From NCBI RefSeq assembly GCF_048060095.1, contig NZ_JBLUOA010000006.1, positions 58,182-122,181 of the forward strand: 64,000 nucleotides of DNA. The letters are read 5' to 3'. The position numbers and the translations under genes were made by a program. Position 1 is the first letter of the stretch. Each line of letters starts with the position of its first letter. The DNA is from JBLUOA01 sp048060095. Its GTDB lineage: Bacteria; Pseudomonadota; Alphaproteobacteria; Rhodobacterales; Rhodobacteraceae. Shown one piece after another: positions 42,653 through 51,545 of this stretch. Under the pieces are notes generated by a model. That model was given only the letters and a program-made list of their open reading frames with translations. It was not told the DNA's origin and ran no database searches.

Positions 42653-43249
42653 ATGTCGAAGTTTACGTTTCCCGAGAGCATCCGCAGTCGACCCGTCTAT
42701 GGGACGCTCGCACCCCGCGATGGCTCAGCCCATTTGCTGATCGCCGACGCCCACGGGGCCGAGGCGATTTTGGATGTCGCAACGCCAGAGATGATGGCGA
42801 AGGGTCACATTATCTACATCCCGAAGGGTGAGACGTTCGAAGCTAAACTGCGCGCTTTGAACCCTGCGTCTTTTTATGCGGGTCCATCCTACGGAGCTGC
42901 CGAGCAACGTATTCACAAGGCGTTCTCGGATGCGAAGATGGGATTGCAGGTCTATCTGGCGGGGACCGAAGGCCTGATGGGTCAGGCGCAGATCGCCGCC
43001 ATGCAGGCTGGAATCCCGCACACCGCCATTCAGACGGAGCATCGCGGGTCAGTCGCGCGCCGAATGCAATGCGTGCATTGCAAAGGTATCACAGAGGACG
43101 TCGAAACCGATCCGTTTGTATGTGCCCACTGCGGATTGAACCTATTTGTCCGCGATCACTATTCGCGCCGTTTGGCCGCCTACCAAGGTGTGTGCATCGA
43201 CGCGGAAGACCCGGGCAATGTTCCTGCACCAAAGGGGATTTACGAATGA
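42653..43249 (+). CDS. dmmA: Dimethylamine monooxygenase subunit DmmA
   Basis: A 198-residue protein of the DmmA-like family. The N-terminal part (about 1-140, ADAHGAEAILDVATPEMM, then GTEGLMGQAQIAAMQAGIP) resembles a flavin/NAD-reductase-like fold. The C-terminal part is a zinc-ribbon/rubredoxin-like module with CVHCKG and CAHCGL (cysteines near 143, 146, 160, 163). It is probably an electron-transfer or structural subunit of the oxidative N-demethylase. The dmmB start overlaps its stop by four bases. Symbol given by operon order D-A-B-C. Confidence 0.8.
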   Translation: MSKFTFPESIRSRPVYGTLAPRDGSAHLLIADAHGAEAILDVATPEMMAKGHIIYIPKGETFEAKLRALNPASFYAGPSYGAAEQRIHKAFSDAKMGLQVYLAGTEGLMGQAQIAAMQAGIPHTAIQTEHRGSVARRMQCVHCKGITEDVETDPFVCAHCGLNLFVRDHYSRRLAAYQGVCIDAEDPGNVPAPKGIYE

Positions 43250-44208
43250 GTGGGGCGGAAAAGATCGCCGTCAAAGTAACGGATGTCGTGCCGCTGAATG
43301 ACTTGGTGACACGTTTTAGATTTGAGCGTGTCGATGGTGGGTTGTTGCCGACGTTTTCCGGCGGCGCGCATACTGTGGTCGAAATGCAGGATGGCGATAT
43401 CACCCGGCTCAATCCCTATTCGCTGATGTCTGATCCGATGGACCAGACGGCCTACACGATTTCCGTGCGTCGGGATGACGAGGGGCGCGGCGGTTCGCTG
43501 TTTATGCACAATAACGTCAAGGTCGGGGATGAGATGACGATCTCTTATCCCGTGAACCTGTTCAGCCTCGACCTGCGCGCCAAGAAGCATCTGTTCCTTG
43601 CGGGCGGCATCGGGATTACACCGTTCCTGGCGCAGATCAAGCAGTTGGAACGCTTCAATGGCAACTGGGAATTGCACTACGCCTGTCGCACCGAAAGCCT
43701 TGGCGCCTATGTAGATGAGCTGACGAACCACCATCCGAACGAGGCGCACATCTACTATGACGATCAGGAGCAGAAGATAGATTTGGTGACCCTGCTCGAC
43801 GGGCAACCGCTTGGAACCCACGTCTATGTCTGCGGCCCCAAGGGGATGATCGAGTGGGTGTGCAAAACAGCGGAGGCCGAGGGTTGGCCGCGCGAAGCAA
43901 TCCACTATGAAGAATTTCTTGCGCCCCAGCCTGGCAAGCCGTTTGAGGTAAAGCTGGCAGTCTCGAACAAGGTTATTCAGGTCGGCGAACAAGAGAGCCT
44001 TTTGGAAGCGATCGAACGCGAAGGCGTCGATGCCCCGTATCTGTGTCGGGGCGGCGCTTGTGGGCAGTGTGAAACGCGGGTGATCGACTACACCGGTCAC
44101 TTTATCCACCGCGATCACTGGCTTGAAGACGATGAACATGCCTCTGGCGAAAAGATCATGCCCTGCGTATCGCGTTTCGAGGGCAAAATCTTAGTATTGG
44201 ACCGTTGA
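43246..44208 (+). CDS. dmmB: Dimethylamine monooxygenase reductase subunit DmmB
   Basis: A 320-residue reductase of the phthalate dioxygenase reductase type. It has an FMN/FAD-binding barrel with NPYSLMSDPMDQTAYTISVRR (about 55-75), an NAD domain with FLAGGIGITPFLAQI (about 117-131) and YVCGPKGMIEWV, and a C-terminal plant-type [2Fe-2S] ferredoxin with CRGGACGQCETRV and a final cysteine in MPCVSR. It delivers NAD(P)H electrons to the heme subunit DmmC. I use ATG 43246, overlapping the dmmA stop; the open frame extends further 5' only by chance. dmmC starts two bases after its stop. Confidence 0.9.
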   Translation: MSGAEKIAVKVTDVVPLNDLVTRFRFERVDGGLLPTFSGGAHTVVEMQDGDITRLNPYSLMSDPMDQTAYTISVRRDDEGRGGSLFMHNNVKVGDEMTISYPVNLFSLDLRAKKHLFLAGGIGITPFLAQIKQLERFNGNWELHYACRTESLGAYVDELTNHHPNEAHIYYDDQEQKIDLVTLLDGQPLGTHVYVCGPKGMIEWVCKTAEAEGWPREAIHYEEFLAPQPGKPFEVKLAVSNKVIQVGEQESLLEAIEREGVDAPYLCRGGACGQCETRVIDYTGHFIHRDHWLEDDEHASGEKIMPCVSRFEGKILVLDR

Positions 44209-44209
44209 T

Positions 44210-45277
44210 ATGACCATTCAGTTTAATGACGAGACTTTCCGCGACGATTATTCGTTCTACAACTCAGAGCGGGCAATCAAGCGCTTTCCATTCCCGTTTC
44301 ACGAAGACAGCTACATGTATTCCGTCAACATGGAGCAGCACCGGGGCGGTCCAGTAGATAGCGTCTATGAAATGCGGTTCGATGTGGACGAACATTATGT
44401 GGCCGAGATGAAGGATCGGGCGATGGTTCTGGCGGACGATCCGCTGCGCTGCCAGTCGCTGCCGCATATGACGCTTGCCGGATGGGATTTGCTTGAACTG
44501 ATTATGGTCAGCAAATCCGAAGACTACCCTGATTTGTTTGAACTGCATCGTGACGGCAACAATTGGCGTTGGGTAAACAAACCGCTGGGGATCGACGACA
44601 GCTTTGTTTTTCTTGATGAAACCACGCTACGCTATGGCCCGATGGAGTACATCACACGACAGGCGCAGGGCGATTTCTGCGTGCTGGATCAGCGGGATGA
44701 TAACCTTTGGATGGACGCGGGAATGGTGACGACCCAAGCCGATTGGTCACTGGATTTCGACATTGGGATGAACTTTTTCGAATGGCACGCCCCTGTGCCG
44801 CTGGCCCATGAAAAGGGTATCTTTGTGCGTGCGTTGAAGTTCCTGCTGAACATCCAGCAAGGCTCTCCGGCGCGGCGACTGAATTGGACGATGACGGTCA
44901 ACCCGCTATTGGATACGTCGCCTGAGAACTACCACAAGTGGGGCGTTCAAAAGACAACTCTGACGCCTGAAAACATCGGGACCAAGCAGCATTTGCGGGT
45001 TGAACTGCAAACCTTTTTCCGCCTGCCGCGTTCGAACGCGCTCGTGTTCCCGATCCGCTGCTATTTGTGCAGTTTCCAGGACTTAATGACTGTGCCGAAA
45101 TGGGGCCGCCGGTTGCATCGTGTGATCCGTGATCTGCCGGTTGAACTGGCAACCTACAAGGGCTTTATCGACAATCGGCCCATGATGCTGGATTACTTAT
45201 CTCAGTTTGACGATGGGCAGCCGACATCGCCCGGAATCTGGCCCGATCTGGACACTGAACCAGCGCTACAGACCTAA
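44210..45277 (+). CDS. dmmC: Heme-dependent oxidative N-demethylase, DmmC (DUF3445 family)
   Basis: A 355-residue protein of the DUF3445 / HODM alpha-like family, whose PAS-like domain binds heme and carries out oxygen-dependent demethylation of dimethylamine to methylamine and formaldehyde. Family features include VNMEQHRGGPVDSVYEMRFDVDEHYVAEMKDR, DEWNHE-like segments such as NFFEWHAPVPLAHEKG, then RRLNWTMTVNPLLDTS and VELQTFFRLPRSNALVFPIRCYLCSFQDL. It ends the dmmDABC operon. The heme ligand cannot be picked with certainty by eye. Confidence 0.88.
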   Translation: MTIQFNDETFRDDYSFYNSERAIKRFPFPFHEDSYMYSVNMEQHRGGPVDSVYEMRFDVDEHYVAEMKDRAMVLADDPLRCQSLPHMTLAGWDLLELIMVSKSEDYPDLFELHRDGNNWRWVNKPLGIDDSFVFLDETTLRYGPMEYITRQAQGDFCVLDQRDDNLWMDAGMVTTQADWSLDFDIGMNFFEWHAPVPLAHEKGIFVRALKFLLNIQQGSPARRLNWTMTVNPLLDTSPENYHKWGVQKTTLTPENIGTKQHLRVELQTFFRLPRSNALVFPIRCYLCSFQDLMTVPKWGRRLHRVIRDLPVELATYKGFIDNRPMMLDYLSQFDDGQPTSPGIWPDLDTEPALQT

Positions 45278-45288
45278 GTGTCAGGTTG

Positions 45289-46017
45289 ATGGCGCGCATC
45301 GGCTTTTTTCTGCGGGTCTTTATTCTTGGTGTCTGGTTGGCGCAAATGGCCCAAGCGCAGTCTTGCCGCCATGCGCTTGTCTTGGCGCTTGATGTATCAG
45401 GATCGGTGAATTCGACCGAATACGCACAGCAAGTCAACGGATTGGCGGCAGCGTTGAATGATCCGGATGTCCGTTCGCTGATCTTGTTCAGTGCCGATGC
45501 GCCGATTGCAGTAACTGTCTTTGAATGGAGTTCGCGCAATCATCAATTTGTCATCCAGCCCTGGATTTCACTGGACGGTCCCGCCGCCCTAGATCGGGTG
45601 ATTGCCCGGATTAGATCGCATCAGAAAGTGCGGGCTGGGTTGAAAACCGCAATAGGCACGGCGCTGTCGTTCGGAGCGGTTTTGTTGGAAGAACAGGAGC
45701 AGTGCTGGCAAAGAACCATCGATGTTTCAGGCGATGGAACGAATAACATCGGCATCACCCCGACAGAGGCTTACCGCACCGGCGCGTTTGACGGGATCAC
45801 GGTGAACGCGCTGGTTGTGAATGATCCCGCTAGCACCACCATTGCCGGGACAAGCAGTTCGTCAGAAGCGCTAAAGAACTACTACGAAGACGAAGTGATA
45901 CACGGCCCGCTTGCATTTACGATGGTTGCGAACGGGTATGCTGATTATGCCGCCGCGATGCAGCGCAAACTCATGCGGGAACTTTCACCTCCAATATTCG
46001 GTGAGCTGCGCGATTAG
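45289..46017 (+). CDS. Secreted DUF1194-family VWA-like protein
   Basis: A 242-residue protein with a signal peptide (about 1-24, ending AQAQ) and a von Willebrand A-like domain. It has the MIDAS pattern ALDVSGSVNSTEY (about 35-47), a threonine-containing middle and DVSGDGTNNIGITP (about 144-157). The family is common next to amine-catabolic genes in Rhodobacterales but its role is unknown. It starts at ATG 45289, 11 bases after dmmC, so is probably co-transcribed, and overlaps the convergent XRE-cupin gene by four bases. Confidence 0.78.
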   Translation: MARIGFFLRVFILGVWLAQMAQAQSCRHALVLALDVSGSVNSTEYAQQVNGLAAALNDPDVRSLILFSADAPIAVTVFEWSSRNHQFVIQPWISLDGPAALDRVIARIRSHQKVRAGLKTAIGTALSFGAVLLEEQEQCWQRTIDVSGDGTNNIGITPTEAYRTGAFDGITVNALVVNDPASTTIAGTSSSSEALKNYYEDEVIHGPLAFTMVANGYADYAAAMQRKLMRELSPPIFGELRD

Positions 46018-46670
46018 CTGTCTTGTGGATAACTGATGACGGACAGATAGCGCGCCGGCAATTGAACGAGCGTCTCTGGTCCATGCGGCGCATCCGCGTC
46101 GAAGAACAGTGTATCACCCGGCTTGAGGAAGTAGACATCGTCGCCGTGCCGATACCCGACCTCGCCTTCCAGCATGTAGATCGTTTCGATCCCCGCATGT
46201 TGAAAGGTCGGAAAGACGTCAGCCTTGTCGGACAGGGTAATCAGATAAGGTTCAACGATCACGCCGCTTGAGTTCGCGCCGATATGGCCAAGTAGATTGT
46301 ACTGGTGGTTGGCGCGTGTCCCCTCGCGTTCGTGTTCGACACCTTCGCCAGCCTTCGTATGCACCGCTGTGCGTGCTTCTTCAAAGCCGCGAAAAAACGC
46401 GGTGAGCGGAACAGAAAGCGCGTTTGCCAGCGTTTGCAGCGTTGTCAGTGAGGGCGACGTATTTCCGTTTTCGATCTTCGATAGCATCCCGATAGAAAGA
46501 CCTGTCGTCGCGGACAGTTCGGCAACGGTAATCTCTTGCTTGCGCCGAAACGCGCGCACTTCACGGCCGATGGCGACTTCCAGTACGTTCTCGCGGTTTG
46601 CGCGCACGCGATGTGGGTCTTGTGTCAGGATCGTTGCGGTCATGTCGGTATCCAGTTCTTGAATGTCCAT
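46014..46670 (-). CDS. XRE-family regulator with C-terminal cupin domain
   Basis: A 218-residue regulator with an N-terminal helix-turn-helix (VRAFRRKQEITVAELSATTGLSIGMLSKIENGNTSPSLTTLQTLANAL, about 38-85) and a small cupin sensor domain (MLEGEVGYRHGDDVYFLKPGDTLFFDADAPHGPE, about 165-198). This type often controls amine or polyamine catabolism. It sits between dmmDABC-DUF1194 and the GlxA-type regulator gene and diverges from the latter. Its target is not known; the methylamine genes are the obvious candidates. Confidence 0.88.
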   Translation of the reverse strand: MDIQELDTDMTATILTQDPHRVRANRENVLEVAIGREVRAFRRKQEITVAELSATTGLSIGMLSKIENGNTSPSLTTLQTLANALSVPLTAFFRGFEEARTAVHTKAGEGVEHEREGTRANHQYNLLGHIGANSSGVIVEPYLITLSDKADVFPTFQHAGIETIYMLEGEVGYRHGDDVYFLKPGDTLFFDADAPHGPETLVQLPARYLSVISYPQDS

Positions 46671-46767
46671 GAATTACCGCTTTGCAATAATCAGACAAGG
46701 GCGTCGCCGAAGAAATTTGCCCCTTCCATACTGGCATAATATAATTGTTTCCTGCTAGGATAATTTT

Positions 46768-47772
46768 ATGACTAGAAATGAAATAATGCAGGTTGGCTTC
46801 CTTATCTTTCCTGGCTTCCCGATGGCCTGCTTAACGTCGATGATCGAACCGCTGCGCGCCGCAAACGAAGTTGCGGGGCAGGAAGCATTCGGGTGGACGT
46901 TGATCTCTGAAGAAGGGGCTCGCGTTAAAGCGAGTGCGAATGTCTGGTTTGAACCAGAACACGCCTTGGCGGATTGTGACGGGCTTGATCAGTTGTTCCT
47001 GTTGAGCGGACCGTCGTCGAAATTTGTAAACCCGACCTCATCTCAGGGAAAGCTGCGCAAGCTTGCGCGTCACGGTGTCACTATGGGCGCGATCAGTGGC
47101 GGTATCTTCCCTTTGGCGCGAACTGGATTGCTCGATGGTTTCACGACATCTGTTCATTGGTGTTATGAGGCCGCGTTTTCCGCCGAATTTCCGCGTCTGG
47201 AGGCGACGGAGGATGTGATCGCGATTGATCGGCGTCGTGTGACGGCCTCAGGTGCGGCGGCTGCCTTTGATCTGTCACTGCATCTGATTGAAGAGGTGCT
47301 TGGCGCTGACGTTGCAACCGAAGTGGCGTGCTGGTTTCAACATCCGCTTGTCCGTGGTCAAGGTGTGAGCCAACGCAAACCCACTTTCGCCGCCGAAAGC
47401 ACCAACGATATGTTGCCGCAAATCGTGCGCAAGGCGGTCGACATATTCGCAGATCACATCGAAGATCCGATCAACATCGCAGATGTCGCGGCCGAGGTCG
47501 GCGTTTCGGTGCGTCAACTGGAACGTATGTTCCATAAGACGACCGGGAACACGCCACTTGGGTATTATAAATCCCTGCGTATGCACAAAGCCCGTCAGCT
47601 GCTGCACTATAGCAAAGACACGATGATCGAGATCGCGACCGCGGTCGGCTACACAAGTTCATCCGCGATGTGCAAGAATTACATTGACGTCTTTGGCATC
47701 CATCCCAGGGAAGATCGCAAGAAAATCAATATGTTCCGCGTGCGTGACAACACGATTGTGCCGTCTGCTTAA
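46768..47772 (+). CDS. GlxA-type AraC-family regulator (GbdR-like)
   Basis: A 334-residue regulator with an N-terminal class I glutamine amidotransferase-like (DJ-1/PfpI) domain (VGFLIFPGFPMACLTSMIEPLRAAN, then LSGPSS and GAISGGIFPLARTG) and a C-terminal AraC double helix-turn-helix (INIADVAAEVGVSVRQLERMFHKTTGNTPLGYYKSLRMHKARQLL, about 233-277). Relatives such as GbdR activate glycine betaine and dimethylglycine catabolism. It converges on mgdD, which it overlaps by four bases, and is a plausible activator for the mgd and tmo operons. The inducer is unknown. Confidence 0.88.
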   Translation: MTRNEIMQVGFLIFPGFPMACLTSMIEPLRAANEVAGQEAFGWTLISEEGARVKASANVWFEPEHALADCDGLDQLFLLSGPSSKFVNPTSSQGKLRKLARHGVTMGAISGGIFPLARTGLLDGFTTSVHWCYEAAFSAEFPRLEATEDVIAIDRRRVTASGAAAAFDLSLHLIEEVLGADVATEVACWFQHPLVRGQGVSQRKPTFAAESTNDMLPQIVRKAVDIFADHIEDPINIADVAAEVGVSVRQLERMFHKTTGNTPLGYYKSLRMHKARQLLHYSKDTMIEIATAVGYTSSSAMCKNYIDVFGIHPREDRKKINMFRVRDNTIVPSA

Positions 47773-48332
47773 GCGACCGATTGCGCTGTCGTCAATAGTG
47801 CGTGGTGGAGCGAGCCAGCCGATGCGCGTGGGCCGAGGATGCGGATGTGTTCCGCATCTTGGTATCTGATTACAAAGCAACTCATATGGTGGATCATGGT
47901 GCGATGCGTGTCGCCCGGCCTCATCTTGCGAATGGGCACGGCGCAAAGCCGCTCGCACAAATCCGCCATCGCCGGACCTGTGACGTCAAAGCAAACCCAC
48001 GCCCCGGTTTGTTCCGTGATCGATGCGGTTTCGGCAAATAGATCCGCGAGCGTTTCCGCCATCTGTTCATGTTCGTCGCGGGCTGCGCTAAGCATCCATT
48101 GATCCGGGCCTGTCCAAAACCCCGACATAGGTTCGCCAAACTGGGCTTTGTCGGCGCCGGGAACCGCCCTGATAAGGTTCTTTAGTTTTGCGTGACATGC
48201 GGTTTCGTGCCCCATGCGCGCCGTGACAGAGGCGAGCGCAAGCGCGTCATTTTCGGAAATCGTGACGTGGTCGAACGCGTCGACGCACGGCTCAGCACCG
48301 CCGAGGGCGGTTATTGGCAAAAGATCATGCAC
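47769..48332 (-). CDS. mgdD: N-methylglutamate dehydrogenase gamma-like subunit MgdD
   Basis: A 187-residue protein homologous to the gamma subunit of heterotetrameric sarcosine oxidase (SoxG), with a GcvT/YgfZ-like fold: LGGAEPCVDAFDHVTISEN near the start, then GPDQWML and VCFDVTGPAMADLCERLC. The GTG at 48332 overlaps the mgdC stop (GTGCATGA) and gives VHDLLPITALGG, the usual SoxG beginning. The track-long start at 48389 lacks such support. With the gmaS-mgsABC genes nearby it more likely belongs to N-methylglutamate dehydrogenase than to sarcosine oxidase. Confidence 0.8.
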   Translation of the reverse strand: MHDLLPITALGGAEPCVDAFDHVTISENDALALASVTARMGHETACHAKLKNLIRAVPGADKAQFGEPMSGFWTGPDQWMLSAARDEHEQMAETLADLFAETASITEQTGAWVCFDVTGPAMADLCERLCAVPIRKMRPGDTHRTMIHHMSCFVIRYQDAEHIRILGPRASAGSLHHALLTTAQSVA

Positions 48333-51261
48333 GAAGCCTCTCCCCTTCTGGGTCAACGAAATGGGCGCTGACGATTTCCACGTCCACATGAACGTCGGTC
48401 AACGGGCTGACAAGCCGCATGGTGTCCCCCAAACGCTCTGACCCGTTCTTGAGGAACCCGAGTGCGATTGCGTGGCCGAGGGTTGGCGAATAACAAGCCG
48501 AAGTCACGTAGCCCTGATCGTGCACCGCATCGACCGGCCCTTCCGCATTCATCAAATGCGCGCCTGCGGGAACAGGATCTTTCGGATCAACGGGTTTGAT
48601 CCCGACTTGCCGCAAATCGCCCTCTGCATTCAGTCCCGGACGTTGTGACAAAGTTTTTCCTATGCAGTCCTTGAGGCCGCTGATCATTCGCCCCATTCCG
48701 AGGTTTTGTGCCGTTGTGGTGCCGTTTAGTTCATTCCCTGCAGCATGCCCTTTTTCGATGCGCATGACGCCAAGCGCCTCAGTGCCGTAGGGTGTAACGT
48801 CAAACTCCGCCCCGGCCTCCATTATCTTGCGGATCAACGCGTCGCCATACGCCGTGGGCACCGCGATTTCATAGGCCAGCTCTCCGCTGAACGAGATGCG
48901 GAACAACCGCGCGCGCAATCCGCCGCAGATCGTGATGTTCGCGCAGGCCATGAAAGGAAACGCATCGTTGCCGATGTCTTGATCGACGATCTTTTCCAGC
49001 AGCCTGCGGCTGTTCGGCCCGGCGACCGCATACTGCGCCCATGCTTCGGTTGTCGAGATCAGCTGGACGTCCATGTCCGGGCTGAGGCATTGACGCACGA
49101 ATTCCATGTGCCGATAGACGGGCAGGGCGTTTGCGGTCGTTGTCGTGACAACGAAGTGATCTTCGGCAAGGCGGGCAGCCGTGCCATCGTCCATCGCGAT
49201 ACCGTCTTCGCGAAGCATCAATCCATAGCGCGTCTTGCCGACGGCCAGCTTTGCGAAACTATTGCAGTAAATCTTATTCAGGAAAGCCGCCGCATCGGTG
49301 CCCTGCACATCGACCTTACCCAACGTCGTTACATCGCAAACGCCGACCGAGTTTCGGGTCGCCAGCACCTCTCGGTCGACGCTTTCGCGCCACGTCGTTT
49401 CACCAGCGCGGGGAAACCACTGCGCACGCAGCCAGTTACCGACTTCAACGAAGACAGCACCCTGTTCCTCGGCCCATTTGTGCGACGGTGTCAGGCGTTT
49501 CGGGTGGAATTCCTGTTCGCGGTGGCGTCCGGCAAACGCTCCGATGGCGGTAGGAGTATAGGGCGGACGGAAAATCGTCGTGCCAACTTCGGGGATAGCC
49601 TTACCCGCAAGTTCGGCCATGATCGCGAGGCCACCCATATTTGATGTCTTGCCTTGATCTGTGGCCATGCCCAACGTGGTATAGCGCTTAAGATGTTCGA
49701 CAGACCGAAAGCCTTCTTGGTGGCTGAGCTTCACGTCCTTTACGGTGACGTCGTTCTGCTGATCGAGCCATGCACGCGAACAGCCCTCGACATACCAAAA
49801 AGGAGTGATGTTTACCGGCGCGTCTTCAGCTTTGGGCATGGCGGGACTGCGCCCTTTCAGACCAAGGGCATTCTTTGCGGTCTGCGCTCCGCCGCGCAAG
49901 GCGCCTGCGGTGCTCATGTCACCGTTGGCAGCTCCGACGACGGACATACCAGCGGGCAGGTCGCCGCCGGGGACGAAGGCCGCGATACCGTCGGCCCATG
50001 CGGGGCGGCCGCGTTGATGACAGGTAAGGTGCACGTTCGGATTCCATCCACCCGACAGGCCAAGCGCGCCGCATTCGAGCGTGCGCGTGCTACCGTCGGC
50101 CAATTTGACCTCAGCGAAGGCAAGGCCCAAGCGGCCTTTGGTATCGGTGATCTCGCCATGCAGCACCTCGTAGTCCCCGCTGCGTGGAGCATCTGGACGG
50201 ACATCTACCACGGCGGCGATCTTGATGCCCCGCGCGTGTAAATCCGACGCCGTCCGGTGCCCGTCGTCATTGTTGGTGAAAATCGCGACCCGCTTGTCGA
50301 CGGCGACGGCGAACCGGTTCGCGTAAGTGCGCAAGGCAGACCCAAGCATGATCCCCGGACGGTCGTTGTTTTCAAATGCAATCGGGCGTTCGATGGCGCC
50401 CGCTGCAAGCACGGTTTGTTTCGTATAAATTCGCCAAAGCACTTGGCGGGGTTTGCCAGCATCCGGCGTGTGAACGTGGTCGCTGATCCGTTCAACTGCG
50501 CCATATATACCGTGGTCGAAAGCTCCGATCACCGTCGTGCGCGTCATCAGGCGCACATTCGGAAGGCTGCCGAGTTCGGCCGCTGCCTGCGCCGCCCAAT
50601 CCGCACCGGTCTCATCGCCAATCACCAGAGTTTCACTGTTGAGGCGGCCGCCAACACGAAAATCTTCATCCGCCAGAATCACATCAGCCCCGGCGCGTCC
50701 CGCCGTCAGCGCTGCCGCGAGGCCAGCAGGTCCGGCTCCGATAATCAGCAGATCGCAATGCAAGAACCCCTTGTCGTAAACGTCCGGATCGTCTTGGAGC
50801 GAAAGCGATCCCAGACCAGCCGCATTGCGGATAAGCGGCTCGTAGAGCTTTTCCCAGAATGCGGCAGGCCACATAAAGGTTTTGTAATAAAATCCAGCGG
50901 TCAGAAAGTTGGAAAGACGATCGTTGATCGACAGCAAGTCGAATTTCAAAGACCCGAGCCGATTTTGGCTTTTTGCGCGCAGGCCATCGAACAGTTCGGT
51001 TGTTGTGGCGCGCGTGTTGGGTTCCTGCCGCGCTCCGCTGCGCAGTTCAACAAGCGCGTTGGGTTCTTCAGAGCCAGCAGACAGCGGCCCACGCGGGCGG
51101 TGGTATTTAAACGACCGCCCCATTAGGCGCACCCCGTTTGCCAGTAGGGCCGAGGCTAATGTGTCGCCGGGGTGGCCTGCGTAGGACTTGCCATCGAGGG
51201 TGAAGTTCAGCAGTTCGGTCTTGTCGACTTGCCCGTCACCAATGCGGTTAACTTGGCTCAT
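48325..51261 (-). CDS. mgdC: N-methylglutamate dehydrogenase alpha-like subunit MgdC
   Basis: A 978-residue protein homologous to sarcosine oxidase alpha (SoxA). It has an N-terminal ferredoxin-like/2Fe-2S-derived domain (FTLDGKSYAGHPGDTLASALLANG, about 18-41), an NAD-binding flavoprotein core (IIGAGPAGLAAALTAGRAGADVILADE, about 173-199) and a C-terminal GcvT folate domain (about 600-960, SFSGELAYEIAVP and TEALGVMRIEKGH). It oxidises N-methylglutamate to glutamate and moves the methyl carbon to tetrahydrofolate, with MgdA. It is coupled to mgdB by an ATGA overlap. A sarcosine substrate cannot be excluded from sequence. Confidence 0.87.
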   Translation of the reverse strand: MSQVNRIGDGQVDKTELLNFTLDGKSYAGHPGDTLASALLANGVRLMGRSFKYHRPRGPLSAGSEEPNALVELRSGARQEPNTRATTTELFDGLRAKSQNRLGSLKFDLLSINDRLSNFLTAGFYYKTFMWPAAFWEKLYEPLIRNAAGLGSLSLQDDPDVYDKGFLHCDLLIIGAGPAGLAAALTAGRAGADVILADEDFRVGGRLNSETLVIGDETGADWAAQAAAELGSLPNVRLMTRTTVIGAFDHGIYGAVERISDHVHTPDAGKPRQVLWRIYTKQTVLAAGAIERPIAFENNDRPGIMLGSALRTYANRFAVAVDKRVAIFTNNDDGHRTASDLHARGIKIAAVVDVRPDAPRSGDYEVLHGEITDTKGRLGLAFAEVKLADGSTRTLECGALGLSGGWNPNVHLTCHQRGRPAWADGIAAFVPGGDLPAGMSVVGAANGDMSTAGALRGGAQTAKNALGLKGRSPAMPKAEDAPVNITPFWYVEGCSRAWLDQQNDVTVKDVKLSHQEGFRSVEHLKRYTTLGMATDQGKTSNMGGLAIMAELAGKAIPEVGTTIFRPPYTPTAIGAFAGRHREQEFHPKRLTPSHKWAEEQGAVFVEVGNWLRAQWFPRAGETTWRESVDREVLATRNSVGVCDVTTLGKVDVQGTDAAAFLNKIYCNSFAKLAVGKTRYGLMLREDGIAMDDGTAARLAEDHFVVTTTTANALPVYRHMEFVRQCLSPDMDVQLISTTEAWAQYAVAGPNSRRLLEKIVDQDIGNDAFPFMACANITICGGLRARLFRISFSGELAYEIAVPTAYGDALIRKIMEAGAEFDVTPYGTEALGVMRIEKGHAAGNELNGTTTAQNLGMGRMISGLKDCIGKTLSQRPGLNAEGDLRQVGIKPVDPKDPVPAGAHLMNAEGPVDAVHDQGYVTSACYSPTLGHAIALGFLKNGSERLGDTMRLVSPLTDVHVDVEIVSAHFVDPEGERLRA

Positions 51262-51545
51262 TTACTGCGCCCTCTGCTACGGGCGACATCGCGGGCCAGC
51301 CTCACATCGGAAATCTCATGCGTGACTGTGTTGCGCGTTACAACAAGCCACGAACGATCTCCTGCTTCGTGAAACCAAAGTTCGTCGTGCCACCCGGCCG
51401 GGTTGTCGCGCAAATAGCCGTATTCGTAGAAATCCTTCGCTGCCGTGTCGGAATCTGGATCGGGGCGATCAATCAGTTTTGCATCGCCCATGTAGGTGAA
51501 TTCGGCGCTATCGCGCGGTCCAAGAAGGGGGTGGTTAATAATCAT
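51258..51545 (-). CDS. mgdB: N-methylglutamate dehydrogenase delta-like subunit MgdB (zinc cysteines missing)
   Basis: A 95-residue homologue of sarcosine oxidase delta (SoxD). The scaffold GPRDSAEFTYMGDA, DFYEYGYLRDNPAGWHDELWFHEAGDRSWL and RNTVTHEI is clear. SoxD normally binds zinc with CPxCGPR and a later H-x-x-GC. Here these read HPLLGPR (residues 5-11) and FHEAGDRSW, so the cysteines are gone and only a histidine remains. This variant may mark the N-methylglutamate enzyme branch. Its ATG overlaps the mgdA stop by one base, and its stop overlaps the mgdC ATG. Confidence 0.85.
   Translation of the reverse strand: MIINHPLLGPRDSAEFTYMGDAKLIDRPDPDSDTAAKDFYEYGYLRDNPAGWHDELWFHEAGDRSWLVVTRNTVTHEISDVRLARDVARSRGRSK

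Noticed and set aside
48745..49644. 299-codon plus-strand frame
   Set aside because: Antisense to mgdC, which is clearly coding throughout.
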